Positions 53,958-62,872 of a DNA stretch of 64,000 nt are shown here, piece after piece. The notes under the pieces were generated by a model. The model made no database searches and was not told where the DNA came from. It was given only the letters and a program-made list of their open reading frames with translations. Location: assembly GCA_021776115.1 (NCBI GenBank), contig JAJFGN010000007.1, forward strand, positions 62,001-126,000, written 5' to 3'. This DNA comes from Kiloniellaceae bacterium. Its GTDB lineage: Bacteria > Pseudomonadota > Alphaproteobacteria > Kiloniellales > J153. How positions within the stretch are numbered: the stretch's first letter is position 1; the number at the start of each line of letters is the position of its first letter. Position numbers and translations under genes: made by a program.

Positions 53958-54955
53958 GGCATGGCTATCTCGCGTACGGTCTCGACCACGCTGTTTGTGC
54001 GGCTGCCCTCTTGCCGCGTTACTGTGTACTCACCCCGGTAGGCTCCAGGCGGCCAGGCATCGCCGCGCCGTTTACGGCCGGCGTAGCGCATCGACTGGGC
54101 CTTGGGACTGTCGAGGCGGCCCGACCATTCCGCCAGAACTTCGCCGTTTGGGCCGGTCAGGCGAATCTCCTCACGGTCCCCGGCGCGCAGGCCCCAGGCC
54201 GCGGCCCAGAATACCAGGGCGGGGGAGTCGGTTTCGGGCGCGGGCGGCGGCGTTTCGCCCAGCGCGACCGCAAGGTCGAGCGGCCCGCTGGCGAAACCCG
54301 CGTCCAAAAGGCCGCCGGCCCGATACGCCAGGGCGGTTTGCGCCGCGGCAGTCCACAAGGACGACCCGCTTTGTCCGCAGCCGCCTTCGGGCGCCCGGCC
54401 GGTGAAGGGGTCGAGCGTTCGTTCATTCTGGGTCACGCCGAAATGCAGGTGCGGGAATTCGGTCCTGCCCGACAGTCCGATCAAGCCGAGGCGGGTTCCG
54501 GTCTCGACCTGCTGACCCGGTTCGACCGCGATGCTGCCGTTACGCATGTGGCTGTATTGGCTCCGCCAGCCGCCGCCGTGATCGATCACCACGCCGTTGC
54601 CGGCTTCGCGCCCGCGCACCGTGTCTTCGCCGCGCTTGCGGAAAGAGATATCGGGCTCACCATCTCGCACGCGAAGCACCACGCCCGGCGCGGCAGCTAG
54701 GACCGCGACCCCCGCGGTCATGACCCGTAAACTGGACACGCGGATATCGACGCCCCGGTGGCCGTCGTAGGTGAGCGGACCGCAAGCTTGGTCTTTGGCA
54801 TCCGGTCCCGGCGCGTGGTCGAGGTAATTCTGGACCACGCAGACGGCGCCGATTTGGCAATCGACGGGCAGGGCGAAGCGCGGATCTTCTGCGGCTGCGA
54901 AGGCCGGCGCCATAAGAACAGCCAGAAAAACCAGGCCTTGCCTCACGGCAATCAT
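53954..54955 (-). CDS. Exported M23-family metallopeptidase
   Basis: The protein has 333 residues with a signal peptide (GLVFLAVLMAPAFAAAE). The LytM/M23 zinc site is seen in DGHRGVDIRV and HLHFGV, with GNGVVIDHGGGWRSQYSHM between them. It should cut, or as a degenerate form help cut, peptidoglycan cross-links in the periplasm. A C-terminal beta-rich ~120-residue extension is not recognised. It lies 11 nt before rnd. Confidence 0.9.
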   Translation of the reverse strand: MIAVRQGLVFLAVLMAPAFAAAEDPRFALPVDCQIGAVCVVQNYLDHAPGPDAKDQACGPLTYDGHRGVDIRVSSLRVMTAGVAVLAAAPGVVLRVRDGEPDISFRKRGEDTVRGREAGNGVVIDHGGGWRSQYSHMRNGSIAVEPGQQVETGTRLGLIGLSGRTEFPHLHFGVTQNERTLDPFTGRAPEGGCGQSGSSLWTAAAQTALAYRAGGLLDAGFASGPLDLAVALGETPPPAPETDSPALVFWAAAWGLRAGDREEIRLTGPNGEVLAEWSGRLDSPKAQSMRYAGRKRRGDAWPPGAYRGEYTVTRQEGSRTNSVVETVREIAMP

Positions 54956-54966
54956 CGGAACCGGCT

Positions 54967-56139
54967 CTAAGAGGCCTTCGCCTGTTTGCCGGGGACCGAC
55001 ACCAGACGGACCTTGCGGCCCTCGGCCGCCAGGGCCAACTCACCGCGCTTGAGGGCCAGCGCATCCTGGCCGAAAACCTCCAGGCGCCAGCCGGTCAGGG
55101 CCGGGACCGGTGCGTTATCGTCGGCCGCGATCGCCTCCAAGTCGGCCGTGTTGGCGACCAGTTTTTGCGCGACCTCGTGGTCTTCGCACTTCATCTTCAG
55201 TAAGACTTTCAAAAGATCGACCATCGGCCCCAGACCGGCCGGGCGCTCGGCGCGCGGCGGCGAGGCCGGGCGGTCGGCCTCCGGCACGGCCAGCCCCTCG
55301 GCAATCGCCCTCAGGATCGCCTGGCCGATTCGGCCCTGCGCAACCTCGCGCGACAGGCCGCGCGTGCGGGCCAGATCGTCGACCCCGGTCGGATGGTGGG
55401 CCGCGATATCGAAGAGCTGCTCGTCGCGCAAGACGCGGTTGCGCGGCACATCGCGGCGCTGCGCCTCGTTCTCGCGCCAGGCCGCGAGGGCCCGCAAAAT
55501 CGCCAGGTAGCGAGGGTCGGCCGAGCGGGTCTTGAGTCGTAGCCAAGCGGTTTCCGGCAAAAGCTGATACGTTTTGGGCGCGGTCAGGACCGCCATTTCC
55601 TCGTCCAGCCAAGCAGTTCGGCCGCTCTTTTCCAGGAGCCGGCGCAGCTTTTCGTATACTGGCCGCAGGTGGATGACATCGGAGAGCGCGTAGTCGACCT
55701 GACGCTTTTTCAAAGGCCGGTGCGCCCAGTCGGCGAACCGCGACGACTTATCGATCTTGGCCCCGCTCAGCTTGCGCGCCAGGGTATCGTAACCCACCGA
55801 CTCGCCGAACCCGCACACCATGGCCGCCACCTGGGTATCGAAGATCGGCGCCGGCAGGGCGTCCATGAGCAGATAGAAAATCTCCATGTCCTGACGGGCG
55901 GAATGAAAAACCTTCAGAATTTTGTCGTTTTTCATCAGCTCGAACATCGGCGTGAGATCCATCCCCGGCGCCAGGGGATCGATCGCGACCGCGTCATCCG
56001 GGGCGCCGATCTGGGCCAGGCACAGCTTTGGCCAATAGGTCGAATCGCGCATGAACTCGGTGTCCACGGCCAGGAATTCGGCCTTGGAATGGCGGGCGCA
56101 GAAGGCGGCGAGGGCATTCGATTCGGCGATCAGGGTCAT
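54967..56139 (-). CDS. rnd: Ribonuclease D
   Basis: The protein has 390 residues. The DEDD exonuclease motifs are FLAVDTEFMRDST (Exo I), KVFHSARQDMEIFYLL (Exo II) and RQVDYALSDVIHLRPVYEKL (Exo III with Tyr). One or two HRDC domains follow (ILRALAAWRENEAQRRDVPR). It trims the 3' ends of tRNA precursors. The ATG at 56139 (MTLIAESNALAAF) gives the standard start; the longer open frame runs over the marR promoter. Confidence 0.95.
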   Translation of the reverse strand: MTLIAESNALAAFCARHSKAEFLAVDTEFMRDSTYWPKLCLAQIGAPDDAVAIDPLAPGMDLTPMFELMKNDKILKVFHSARQDMEIFYLLMDALPAPIFDTQVAAMVCGFGESVGYDTLARKLSGAKIDKSSRFADWAHRPLKKRQVDYALSDVIHLRPVYEKLRRLLEKSGRTAWLDEEMAVLTAPKTYQLLPETAWLRLKTRSADPRYLAILRALAAWRENEAQRRDVPRNRVLRDEQLFDIAAHHPTGVDDLARTRGLSREVAQGRIGQAILRAIAEGLAVPEADRPASPPRAERPAGLGPMVDLLKVLLKMKCEDHEVAQKLVANTADLEAIAADDNAPVPALTGWRLEVFGQDALALKRGELALAAEGRKVRLVSVPGKQAKAS

Positions 56140-56206
56140 GGCTGCGGTATACACGCAAAGCGGAGGCCGTGAAAGCGACGGCGTCGCGGCCCGCGAAACG
56201 GCTCCC

Positions 56207-56238
56207 TTGACAAGCCGAAACAAAGAGTGCATATACAC
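56207..56238 (+). promoter_or_regulatory. marR promoter with overlapping operator
   Basis: TTGACA (56207-56212), a 17-nt spacer and CATATA (56230-56235) form a near-consensus sigma-70 promoter. The near-palindrome GTGCATATACAC (56227-56238) covers the -10 box. The same 12 bases recur before the next membrane-protein gene (56722-56733), pointing to MarR binding. Expected transcription start is at about the ATG (56242). Confidence 0.75.
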
Positions 56239-56241
56239 CTT

Positions 56242-56703
56242 ATGAACAAAGACAGACCCTTGAGCGATCCTCACAACCCCCTGGACCCGGCGGCGTGCAC
56301 CTGCGCGAACCTGCGCAAGGCGGCACGTACGGTCACCCAGGTTTACGACGATGCCTTGCGGCCGCGCGGCATCAAAGCAACGCAATTCACCGTGCTAGCC
56401 GTGCTGGCAATGCATGAAGGCCTGCCGCTGACCAAGCTGGCAGAGGCCCTGGTCATGGACCGCACGACCTTGACCCGGAATCTGAAACCCCTGCTTGGAA
56501 AGGGCTGGGTCGACGCCACCCAGGACGAAGATCAAAGAGTGCGCCGGATCGGTCTGACCGACGCCGGTAGGCAAATCTTCGATACCGCGCTTCCGCTTTG
56601 GCGCACGGCGCAGTCCAGGCTGGTCGAGAGACTTGGGCCCGAACGCTGGTCCGGTTTCCTCGACGATCTATCCGAAACGGTCGCCGCCGCCCAAGGCCGC
56701 TGA
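56242..56703 (+). CDS. MarR-family transcriptional regulator
   Basis: The protein has 153 residues. CTCANLRKAARTVTQVYDDAL begins the dimer helices; TKLAEALVMDRTTLTRNLKPL is the recognition HTH and DQRVRRIGLTDAGR the wing. The Cys residues in the N-terminal ACTCANL could sense oxidants or metals, which is speculative. No ribosome binding site is visible, and the promoter would start transcription at the ATG, so the mRNA is probably leaderless. It likely represses itself and the two downstream membrane-protein genes. Confidence 0.9.
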   Translation: MNKDRPLSDPHNPLDPAACTCANLRKAARTVTQVYDDALRPRGIKATQFTVLAVLAMHEGLPLTKLAEALVMDRTTLTRNLKPLLGKGWVDATQDEDQRVRRIGLTDAGRQIFDTALPLWRTAQSRLVERLGPERWSGFLDDLSETVAAAQGR

Positions 56704-56721
56704 CTTTTTTTCGCCAATAAA

Positions 56722-56733
56722 GTGCATATACAC
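56722..56733 (+). promoter_or_regulatory. Second copy of the MarR-type operator
   Basis: AAAGTGCATATACACTTATAAACAG around this site matches the marR operator, including the flanking TTAT.AACA. With flanks it forms AAGTG-CATATA-CACTT, with 5-bp arms. It lies 22 nt before the ATG of the membrane-protein gene. Confidence 0.75.
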
Positions 56734-56754
56734 TTATAAACAGGAGTCCACAAC

Positions 56755-57423
56755 ATGCCTACCGCCAACAACAAGATTGAATTGAGCTGGAGGTTTTGGA
56801 CCGGGCTGGCCACGCTCTTACTCGTGTGGTTCGGCGCCGCCGCCGTCATAGGGTCCCAGCAACTCCTGGTCAACGAGAGCCAAACCTTCATGGCGCCGAT
56901 CGCCATGACAGCGGTTATCCCGGTCGTGGCCTTTCTGTTGCTCTACGCGCTTTCGTCCCGGTTCCGGCGCTTTGTACTGGCGCTGGATATACGGACCTTG
57001 ACCATGCTTCAGCACTGGCGGGTTATCGGTTTCGCCTTTTTGCCGCTCGGTTTCTTCGCCGTCTTGCCCGGGTGGTTCACCTGGTCGGCCGGACTGGGCG
57101 ACGTCGCGATCGGCCTGGCCGCGCCCTTTGTCGTGGCCCGGATCGGCCGTGACGCGGATGCCGCGGCCTCATCGGAGCTGGTGCGCTATCACCTCTTGGG
57201 ATTGCTCGACTTCGCGGTCGCCATCGGGACGGCGGGCCTCGCGTCGGGCGCGTTCCCAAGCGTGATCGCCAACGGCGTTACCAGCGCCCCCCTGGACGTC
57301 TGGCCGCTCAACTTGTTCCCGAGCTTCATCGTGCCGGCCTTCATCATCTTGCATCTGAGCGTGCTGCTGAAGCTGCGTCACCTTCGCCGCACGGCGCGGC
57401 AACCCCTGCAGGCCGTGGCCTGA
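56755..57423 (+). CDS. Membrane protein of unknown function, MarR-linked
   Basis: The protein has 222 residues and about six membrane helices (e.g. GLATLLLVWFGAAAVIG, AMTAVIPVVAFLLLYAL, VIGFAFLPLGFFAVLPGWF, FIVPAFIILHLSVLL). Charged loops include SSRFRRFVLALDIRTL. I do not recognise a family. It has a good CAGGAG site and its own copy of the MarR operator, so expression is probably relieved by whatever ligand MarR senses. Confidence 0.8.
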   Translation: MPTANNKIELSWRFWTGLATLLLVWFGAAAVIGSQQLLVNESQTFMAPIAMTAVIPVVAFLLLYALSSRFRRFVLALDIRTLTMLQHWRVIGFAFLPLGFFAVLPGWFTWSAGLGDVAIGLAAPFVVARIGRDADAAASSELVRYHLLGLLDFAVAIGTAGLASGAFPSVIANGVTSAPLDVWPLNLFPSFIVPAFIILHLSVLLKLRHLRRTARQPLQAVA

Positions 57424-57485
57424 GCCGCCTAATCGCCGACCCTACCCAGCCAACCCCAACAACCGCGCCGTGAGGAGACGATCCG

Positions 57486-58022
57486 ATGACCGACACCGCC
57501 AGATTTGTAGATATCAACACGAAGCCATCCGGCCTGCGGACCTTATGGCCACATCTGAACGGCGGCGTGCTGCGCCGCGCGTCGCTGGTCGCCTTGATCC
57601 TGGGCAGCGTCCTGACGCTGACCAACCAAGCGGGCGCCGTCTTCGGTGAAGCCGAATTCCAGCTGCTGCCTATGATCCAAGTCTGTTTGACGCCGTTCGT
57701 GGTGGTGGCGATTTCGCAGCTTCTCGGCGCCCGCCAGGCGGGCGTCGAGGCCCACGGGGCGAGGTCCGGTAAGTGGGCCGCTGAAACCTTCCTGTCGACG
57801 GTGATTTCCCATGGCATTCCATTAAGGGCGACGCTGCTGGCATTGCTGGCCGGCGGCACAAACGCCGCAACGGCTGCGGCAGTCGCGCTTCTGGATCGGG
57901 GGAACCTGAACGACCTGCCGCTCCCGCTGCTCGCTCAGGCGTTCAGCCTGCCCTTGGTCTTCGGCGCGCTATCGCAAGCCCTTGCCTATCGGCGCGCCGC
58001 CAGGGCCTTCGCGTTCCGGTGA
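57486..58022 (+). CDS. Membrane protein with an NrtS-like N-terminal half
   Basis: The protein has 178 residues. GVLRRASLVALILGSVLTLTNQ followed by MIQVCLTPFVVVAISQLLGA resembles the two-helix NrtS nitrate/nitrite permease-type proteins. The C-terminal half adds two or three more hydrophobic helices (IPLRATLLALLAGGTNAATAAAVALL). The resemblance is by eye and moderate. It follows the unknown membrane gene by 62 nt with a GAGGAG site, probably in the same MarR-controlled unit. Confidence 0.72.
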   Translation: MTDTARFVDINTKPSGLRTLWPHLNGGVLRRASLVALILGSVLTLTNQAGAVFGEAEFQLLPMIQVCLTPFVVVAISQLLGARQAGVEAHGARSGKWAAETFLSTVISHGIPLRATLLALLAGGTNAATAAAVALLDRGNLNDLPLPLLAQAFSLPLVFGALSQALAYRRAARAFAFR

Positions 58023-58098
58023 AAGCGTCGCCCTCGCTTGACAAATCCGGTGCTTCGGTGCCTTTTGCGCGCGAGCTAAGATTCCGAGGTTTTCTCCC

Positions 58099-59907
58099 GT
58101 GCCGAACGATCAGACTGGCGCCCCGGGCGCCCTTCATCCCTATCGCAGCCACACCTGTGGCGTCTTGCGCGCGGCCGACGCGGGCCAGATCGCGCGCCTA
58201 TCGGGGTGGATCCATCGCAAGCGCGATCATGGCCAGCTTTTGTTCGTGGACCTGCGCGATAGCTTCGGCCAGACCCAATGCGTGATCGATATCTCCAGCC
58301 CTTTGTTCAAGGAGTTGGAGGCCGCACGGGTCGAGAGCGTGATTACGGTGACCGGGCCGGTCGTCGAGCGGTCGGCGGATACGATAAACCCGCAAGTTCC
58401 GACCGGAGAAATCGAAGTCCGCGTCGAGTCGCTTGAGATTCAATCGCGCGCGGAGATCTTGCCCCTGCAAGTCAACTCGGATGAGGACGCGGGTGAGGAT
58501 ATTCGTCTGCGCTACCGCTACCTGGATCTCAGGCGCGAGAAGATGCAGGCGAAGATATTGCTGCGCAGCCAGGTTATCGCGTCGATCCGCCGGCGCATGA
58601 TCGAACAGGGCTTCACCGAATTTCAAACACCGATCCTGACCGCAAGCAGCCCGGAAGGCGCGCGCGACTACCTGGTGCCAAGCCGTATTCACCCCGGCAA
58701 GTTCTACGCCTTGCCGCAGGCGCCGCAGATGTTCAAGCAGCTCATCATGATCGCGGGCTTCGACAAATATTTCCAGATCGCGCCCTGCTTCCGGGACGAA
58801 GACAGCCGCGCCGACCGCTCACCGGGCGAGTTCTATCAGCTCGACTTCGAAATGAGCTTCGTCACCCAGGACGATGTTTTCGCGGCCATCGAGCCGGTTA
58901 TGGCCGGCGTGTTCGAGGAGTTCGCCCGCGGCCGCGCGGTGACCGCGCCGCCGTTCCCGCGCATCCCTTACGCCGAAGCCATGCTGAAGTACGGCAGCGA
59001 CAAGCCGGATTTGCGCAATCCGATCGAAATTCGCGATGTGAGCGAGGCCTTTCGCGGCTCCGGGTTCGGCATTTTCGCCAAGGCGGTCGAGAAGGGCGCG
59101 GTGGTGCGGGCGATACCGGCACCCGGGGCTGGCGCCCGCCCGCGCAGCTTCTTCGACAAGATGAACGACTGGGCCCGCGCCGAGGGCGCCGCCGGCCTGG
59201 GCTATATCGTCTTCGCGGAGGGCGAGGCCAAGGGGCCGATCGCGAAGAACCTGGACGCCGAGCGCATCGCGAATATCAAGGCGGCAGCCGGGCTGAGCGA
59301 CGGCGACGCGGTCTTTTTCGCCTGCGACAAGGTGCGGGGCGCGGAGCGGTTGGCCGGCGCGGCCCGGTCCAAGCTGGGCCAGGATTTGGATATATTGGCG
59401 CCCGATTGCTTCAAGTTCTGTTGGATCGTCGATTATCCCATGTACGAGTTCGACGAACAGACCGGCAAGATCGAGTTCAGCCACAATCCCTTCTCCATGC
59501 CGCAAGGCGGGTTGGAAGCCTTGGAGAAACAGGACCCGCTGGAGGTCATGGCCTATCAGTACGACATCGTGTGCAATGGCATCGAATTATCCTCGGGCGC
59601 GATCCGGAACCACTTGCCGGAGGTCATGTACAAGGCCTTCGCGATTGCCGGTTACGCGCGGGAGGAGGTCGAGTCGCGCTTCAGCGGCCTGGTCTCGGCG
59701 CTCAAGTTCGGCGCACCGCCCCATGGCGGCTCGGCCCCGGGGATCGACAGGATTGTTATGATGTTGGCCGACGAGCCGAATATTCGCGAGGTCGTGACCT
59801 TCCCTATGAATCAAAAGGCCGAGGATCTGATGATGCACGCGCCGGCCAATATCCCGCCGGAGCGCTTGAAGGAACTCTGCATCAAGCTGGACCTGCCGCC
59901 GGCGTGA
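58099..59907 (+). CDS. aspS: Aspartyl-tRNA synthetase
   Basis: The protein has 602 residues, class II. The N-terminal OB-fold includes [24 protein letters not shown]. Motif 2 is [24 protein letters not shown] and motif 3 [14 protein letters not shown]; the bacterial GAD insertion domain lies between them. The start is GTG with an AGGT site. AspRS of this long bacterial type is often non-discriminating where GatCAB is present; that cannot be judged here. Confidence 0.96.
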   Translation: MPNDQTGAPGALHPYRSHTCGVLRAADAGQIARLSGWIHRKRDHGQLLFVDLRDSFGQTQCVIDISSPLFKELEAARVESVITVTGPVVERSADTINPQVPTGEIEVRVESLEIQSRAEILPLQVNSDEDAGEDIRLRYRYLDLRREKMQAKILLRSQVIASIRRRMIEQGFTEFQTPILTASSPEGARDYLVPSRIHPGKFYALPQAPQMFKQLIMIAGFDKYFQIAPCFRDEDSRADRSPGEFYQLDFEMSFVTQDDVFAAIEPVMAGVFEEFARGRAVTAPPFPRIPYAEAMLKYGSDKPDLRNPIEIRDVSEAFRGSGFGIFAKAVEKGAVVRAIPAPGAGARPRSFFDKMNDWARAEGAAGLGYIVFAEGEAKGPIAKNLDAERIANIKAAAGLSDGDAVFFACDKVRGAERLAGAARSKLGQDLDILAPDCFKFCWIVDYPMYEFDEQTGKIEFSHNPFSMPQGGLEALEKQDPLEVMAYQYDIVCNGIELSSGAIRNHLPEVMYKAFAIAGYAREEVESRFSGLVSALKFGAPPHGGSAPGIDRIVMMLADEPNIREVVTFPMNQKAEDLMMHAPANIPPERLKELCIKLDLPPA

Positions 59908-60094
59908 CCGGCCTAGCGTCGCGGGTTATTATCAGCAATCCTTGGTATAAATTGCTTCTTCTTACACCAATTATTTATTAGCGCTGGCCAGCACTGCGCG
60001 CGGCGGGTTAACTTTGAATTAATCTAGGGGGCTCTAATCTTAATATTGCCGAGATGTTTGGACTGGCGTCGGCCGGTTCGCGCGGGGGGGTAGT
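59908..60094. other. AT-rich gap between aspS and the lipoprotein gene
   Basis: This 187-nt stretch is markedly AT-rich (TATAAATTGCTTC, AATTATTTATTAGCG, TTTGAATTAATC) compared with its surroundings and probably carries the promoter of the next gene. I see no terminator hairpin or small gene. Confidence 0.5.
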
Positions 60095-60598
60095 TTGCCG
60101 GTGAGGTCACGAAAATTTCTTGGGCGTCTAGCCACCGTCGCCACGCTTGCGATTTTCGTCTCCGGCTGCGCCTTGCCGCCTATCGTCACCGCCTTCACGG
60201 TCGGCGCGGATATTTTCAGTTTGGCCGGAACCGGCAAAACGATCACCGACAACGGCATCTCCCTGGTCATGCGGCAAGATTGTGCGTTGTTGCGGGCTCT
60301 CGAGGGCAGCGTTTGCAAGGACTACGCGGCCGGTGAAGATACGCCCGAAGGCGCGTTGATCGCCTTGACGCCCTTGGCCGACCCGGCCCTGAACCCCTCG
60401 GCGGCCGATCCCATGGCCGTACCGCATAGTTTGGCGTATCTGGACGACGCCCTAGGCCTCGCCGTCGCCAGCGGGCCGGCGTCCGAACGCGACCTTCCCG
60501 TCGTGGCCTTTGCGAGCCTCCGCGACGACCTGCGGATCAGTGGCGATTTTGCCAATCGCGACAGCTTCATATACTTGGCAGCCGGCATAGACGGCTAA
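60095..60598 (+). CDS. Small lipoprotein of unknown function
   Basis: The protein has 167 residues with a lipoprotein signal (LATVATLAIFVSGC; Cys of the VSGC lipobox). VTAFTVGADIFSLAGTGKTI and SLVMRQDCALLRALEGSVCKDY follow, with two Cys that could form a disulfide. I do not recognise a function. It uses a TTG start behind a G-rich site. It stands alone between aspS and the agmatine deiminase gene. Confidence 0.78.
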   Translation: MPVRSRKFLGRLATVATLAIFVSGCALPPIVTAFTVGADIFSLAGTGKTITDNGISLVMRQDCALLRALEGSVCKDYAAGEDTPEGALIALTPLADPALNPSAADPMAVPHSLAYLDDALGLAVASGPASERDLPVVAFASLRDDLRISGDFANRDSFIYLAAGIDG

Positions 60599-60768
60599 AA
60601 TCTGCCGCTGCTTTCCTTTAGGCATATTCCGGGCGGGCGTTGGCGCCACCAATCGTAGCCAGCGGCACCGTTTGCCAAAACCCGGCCAGGTAACCTAAGG
60701 TTGCATCGCTACGGGTGCGTTTTTTCGATGGCCGGCCAAGAGAGGGCGGCCAAGGGGGAGGCCAAATT

Positions 60769-61803
60769 ATGCGTCGTCCGGTCGAAGACGGATTCTTCAT
60801 GCCCGCCGAATGGCACCCCCACAAGCGTTGCTGGATGGCCTGGCCGTGCCGCGTGGATTTGTGGGGCGACCGCCTGGATGCGGCCCGCGAAGCCTACGCG
60901 GAAGTCGCCAAGACCATTGCCGAATTCGAGCCGGTCACCATGATCGCGAACCCCGAAGACGTGGCCGAGGTCTCGCTGCGCTGCGGTTCCCGGGTCGGCG
61001 CTCTGCCGTTGGACCTGGACGATTCCTGGGCCCGCGATATCGGCCCAAGCTTCCTGATCGACGGAAAGGGCGGCCTGGCGGGTGTCGATTGGCGCTTCAA
61101 TGCCTGGGGCGGCAAGTATAGCGACTACGCCAACGACGACGCCTTGGCGCAAGCCTTGCTCAGCCGTCTGGAAGTACCCCGTTATGAGGCCCCGCTGGTT
61201 CTGGAAGGTGGATCGATCCACGTCGACGGCGAGGGAACCCTGCTGACCAGCGAGCAGTGCCTGCTCAATCCGAATCGCAACCCGAATCTGACCCCCAAGG
61301 AAATCGAATCCCTCCTAGGCGACTACCTGGGCGTCCGCAGCGTCGTTTGGCTGGGCCAGGGCCTGGAGAACGACGAGACCGACGGTCATATCGACAATCT
61401 CGCCTGCTTCGTGAAACCGGGCGTGGTCTTGGCGCTAACGACCCAGGATTCCGAAGATGCCAACTACGCGGCGCTGCAGGACAACCTGGCGCGTCTGCGC
61501 GCCGCGCGCGATGCCAAGGGCCGGGCGCTTGAGATCGTCGAGCTTGAGCAGCCGGCGCGCGCGCTCGACGACGAGGGACGGCGCCTGTCGCGCTCCTACA
61601 TAAATTTCTATATCGCTAACGGTGGAATCGTGATGCCGTCGTTCGAAGACCCGAAGGACACCGCCGCTTTCGGCACGGTCGCGAAATGCTTCCCGGACCG
61701 CGAGGTGCGGCAAATGCCCGCCGGCGACATCGTGCACGGCGGCGGCGGCATCCACTGCATCACCCAGCAAGAGCCGAGCGTCGAAAGCCCCAACGACGCT
61801 TAG
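60769..61803 (+). CDS. aguA: Agmatine deiminase
   Basis: The enzyme converts agmatine to N-carbamoylputrescine and ammonia in putrescine synthesis. The protein has 344 residues. The guanidino-modifying fold shows MPAEWHPHKRCWMAWPCR, DDSWARDIGPSFLI, ENDETDGHIDNLACFV and the catalytic Cys in GDIVHGGGGIHCITQQEP. The ATG at 60769 has a GGGGGAGG site; the open frame upstream to 60715 is less likely. No aguB follows, so the pathway is completed elsewhere. Confidence 0.93.
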   Translation: MRRPVEDGFFMPAEWHPHKRCWMAWPCRVDLWGDRLDAAREAYAEVAKTIAEFEPVTMIANPEDVAEVSLRCGSRVGALPLDLDDSWARDIGPSFLIDGKGGLAGVDWRFNAWGGKYSDYANDDALAQALLSRLEVPRYEAPLVLEGGSIHVDGEGTLLTSEQCLLNPNRNPNLTPKEIESLLGDYLGVRSVVWLGQGLENDETDGHIDNLACFVKPGVVLALTTQDSEDANYAALQDNLARLRAARDAKGRALEIVELEQPARALDDEGRRLSRSYINFYIANGGIVMPSFEDPKDTAAFGTVAKCFPDREVRQMPAGDIVHGGGGIHCITQQEPSVESPNDA

Positions 61804-61813
61804 AAAGAGTCGG

Positions 61814-62605
61814 TCAAGCCAGGTCCAAAATGACTGGCACGTGGTCCGAGGGCTGGTCCCAAGACCGAGTATCCTTGAAGACCCGGCAGTCCACGATCTC
61901 GTCGCCAAGGGCCGGAGTGACCAGGATATGGTCCAGGCGCCAGCCGTAATCTCTCTGAAAAGCTTCGCGGAACCGGTAACCCCACCAAGAATAGAGCGGC
62001 TGGTCTGGAGGCACGAAGCGGCGCGGCGCATCGATCAGATCGGCGGCGGCGTGCAGTCGGGCCATGCGCTCGCTTTCCCCCGGCGTGTGGCCGACACTGC
62101 GTACCAGGCGCTTATGGTTCCAGACATCGGTTTCCAGCGGCGCCACATTGAGGTCGCCGACCAGCACCGCCCGGCGGCCCACCAGGTGGGTCTTGGCCCA
62201 ATCCGCCATTTCGTCCAAAAACTGTATCTTATGCGCGAACTTATCGTTCGCCTCGGGGTCCGGCGTATTGCCGCCGGCCGGGACGTAGAAATTGTGAATT
62301 TCAAGGCCTCCGGCCAGCCGCACACTGGCGTGGCGGCAATCGTCGCGCCCGCAAAAGGTCAGCATCTCCTCCGCCTCGAAGGCTTGGCGCGAGAATATGG
62401 CGACGCCGTTGGTGCCTTTCTGGCCATGGCGTAAAACGTGGGGGAAGCCGAGCGCGCTGACCGCCTCGCCGGGAAATTCCTCATTCCTGACTTTGGTTTC
62501 CTGCAGACAAATAACGTCCGGCTGCTCGGTGGCGCAGAATTGGGCGAGATGATCCAGGCGCCGGCGCAGGGAATTCACGTTCCAGGTGGCGATGCGCAGG
62601 CTCAT
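61814..62605 (-). CDS. xthA: Exodeoxyribonuclease III
   Basis: XthA is an AP endonuclease and 3' exonuclease in base-excision repair. The protein has 263 residues: RIATWNVNSLRRRLDHL, ICLQETKV (metal Glu), HNFYVPAGG, VLVGDLNVAP and the terminal SWDQPSDHVPVIL with the catalytic His. It converges with aguA, 10 nt apart. Confidence 0.96.
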   Translation of the reverse strand: MSLRIATWNVNSLRRRLDHLAQFCATEQPDVICLQETKVRNEEFPGEAVSALGFPHVLRHGQKGTNGVAIFSRQAFEAEEMLTFCGRDDCRHASVRLAGGLEIHNFYVPAGGNTPDPEANDKFAHKIQFLDEMADWAKTHLVGRRAVLVGDLNVAPLETDVWNHKRLVRSVGHTPGESERMARLHAAADLIDAPRRFVPPDQPLYSWWGYRFREAFQRDYGWRLDHILVTPALGDEIVDCRVFKDTRSWDQPSDHVPVILDLA

Positions 62606-62872
62606 GCGCCGGTTCCACGCGCCGCTGGGCAGATCGCGCCGGACGCGAACGCGGAACGCCCGGTCGGGGGGAGCCGGGCGTTCCTCGCTCGTTCGAGCGA
62701 CGGAAGGTAGGCAGGGGAAACTGCCCTTCCGCTTGGCCGGACGTTGGAGCTGTCCGGCCCGTGATTTTGAATCTAGGGTCGATTTCTCCGGTTACAATCC
62801 TCGCCCCGACACGCGGCCGGGCGAGTCGCGTTTCCGGCGCGATACGTTTGAACGGAGCGCGGGTTATGGGAT
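62606..62872. other. Intergenic region with adjacent strong hairpins
   Basis: In the 267-nt gap between xthA and the amidotransferase-fold gene, GGAACGCCCGG/CCGGGCGTTCC (62653-62684) is a perfect 11-bp dyad with a 10-nt loop. Immediately after it comes TCGCTCG-TT-CGAGCGA (62685-62700). No U-tract follows on either strand, so it is not a standard intrinsic terminator. No gene is supported. Confidence 0.6.
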
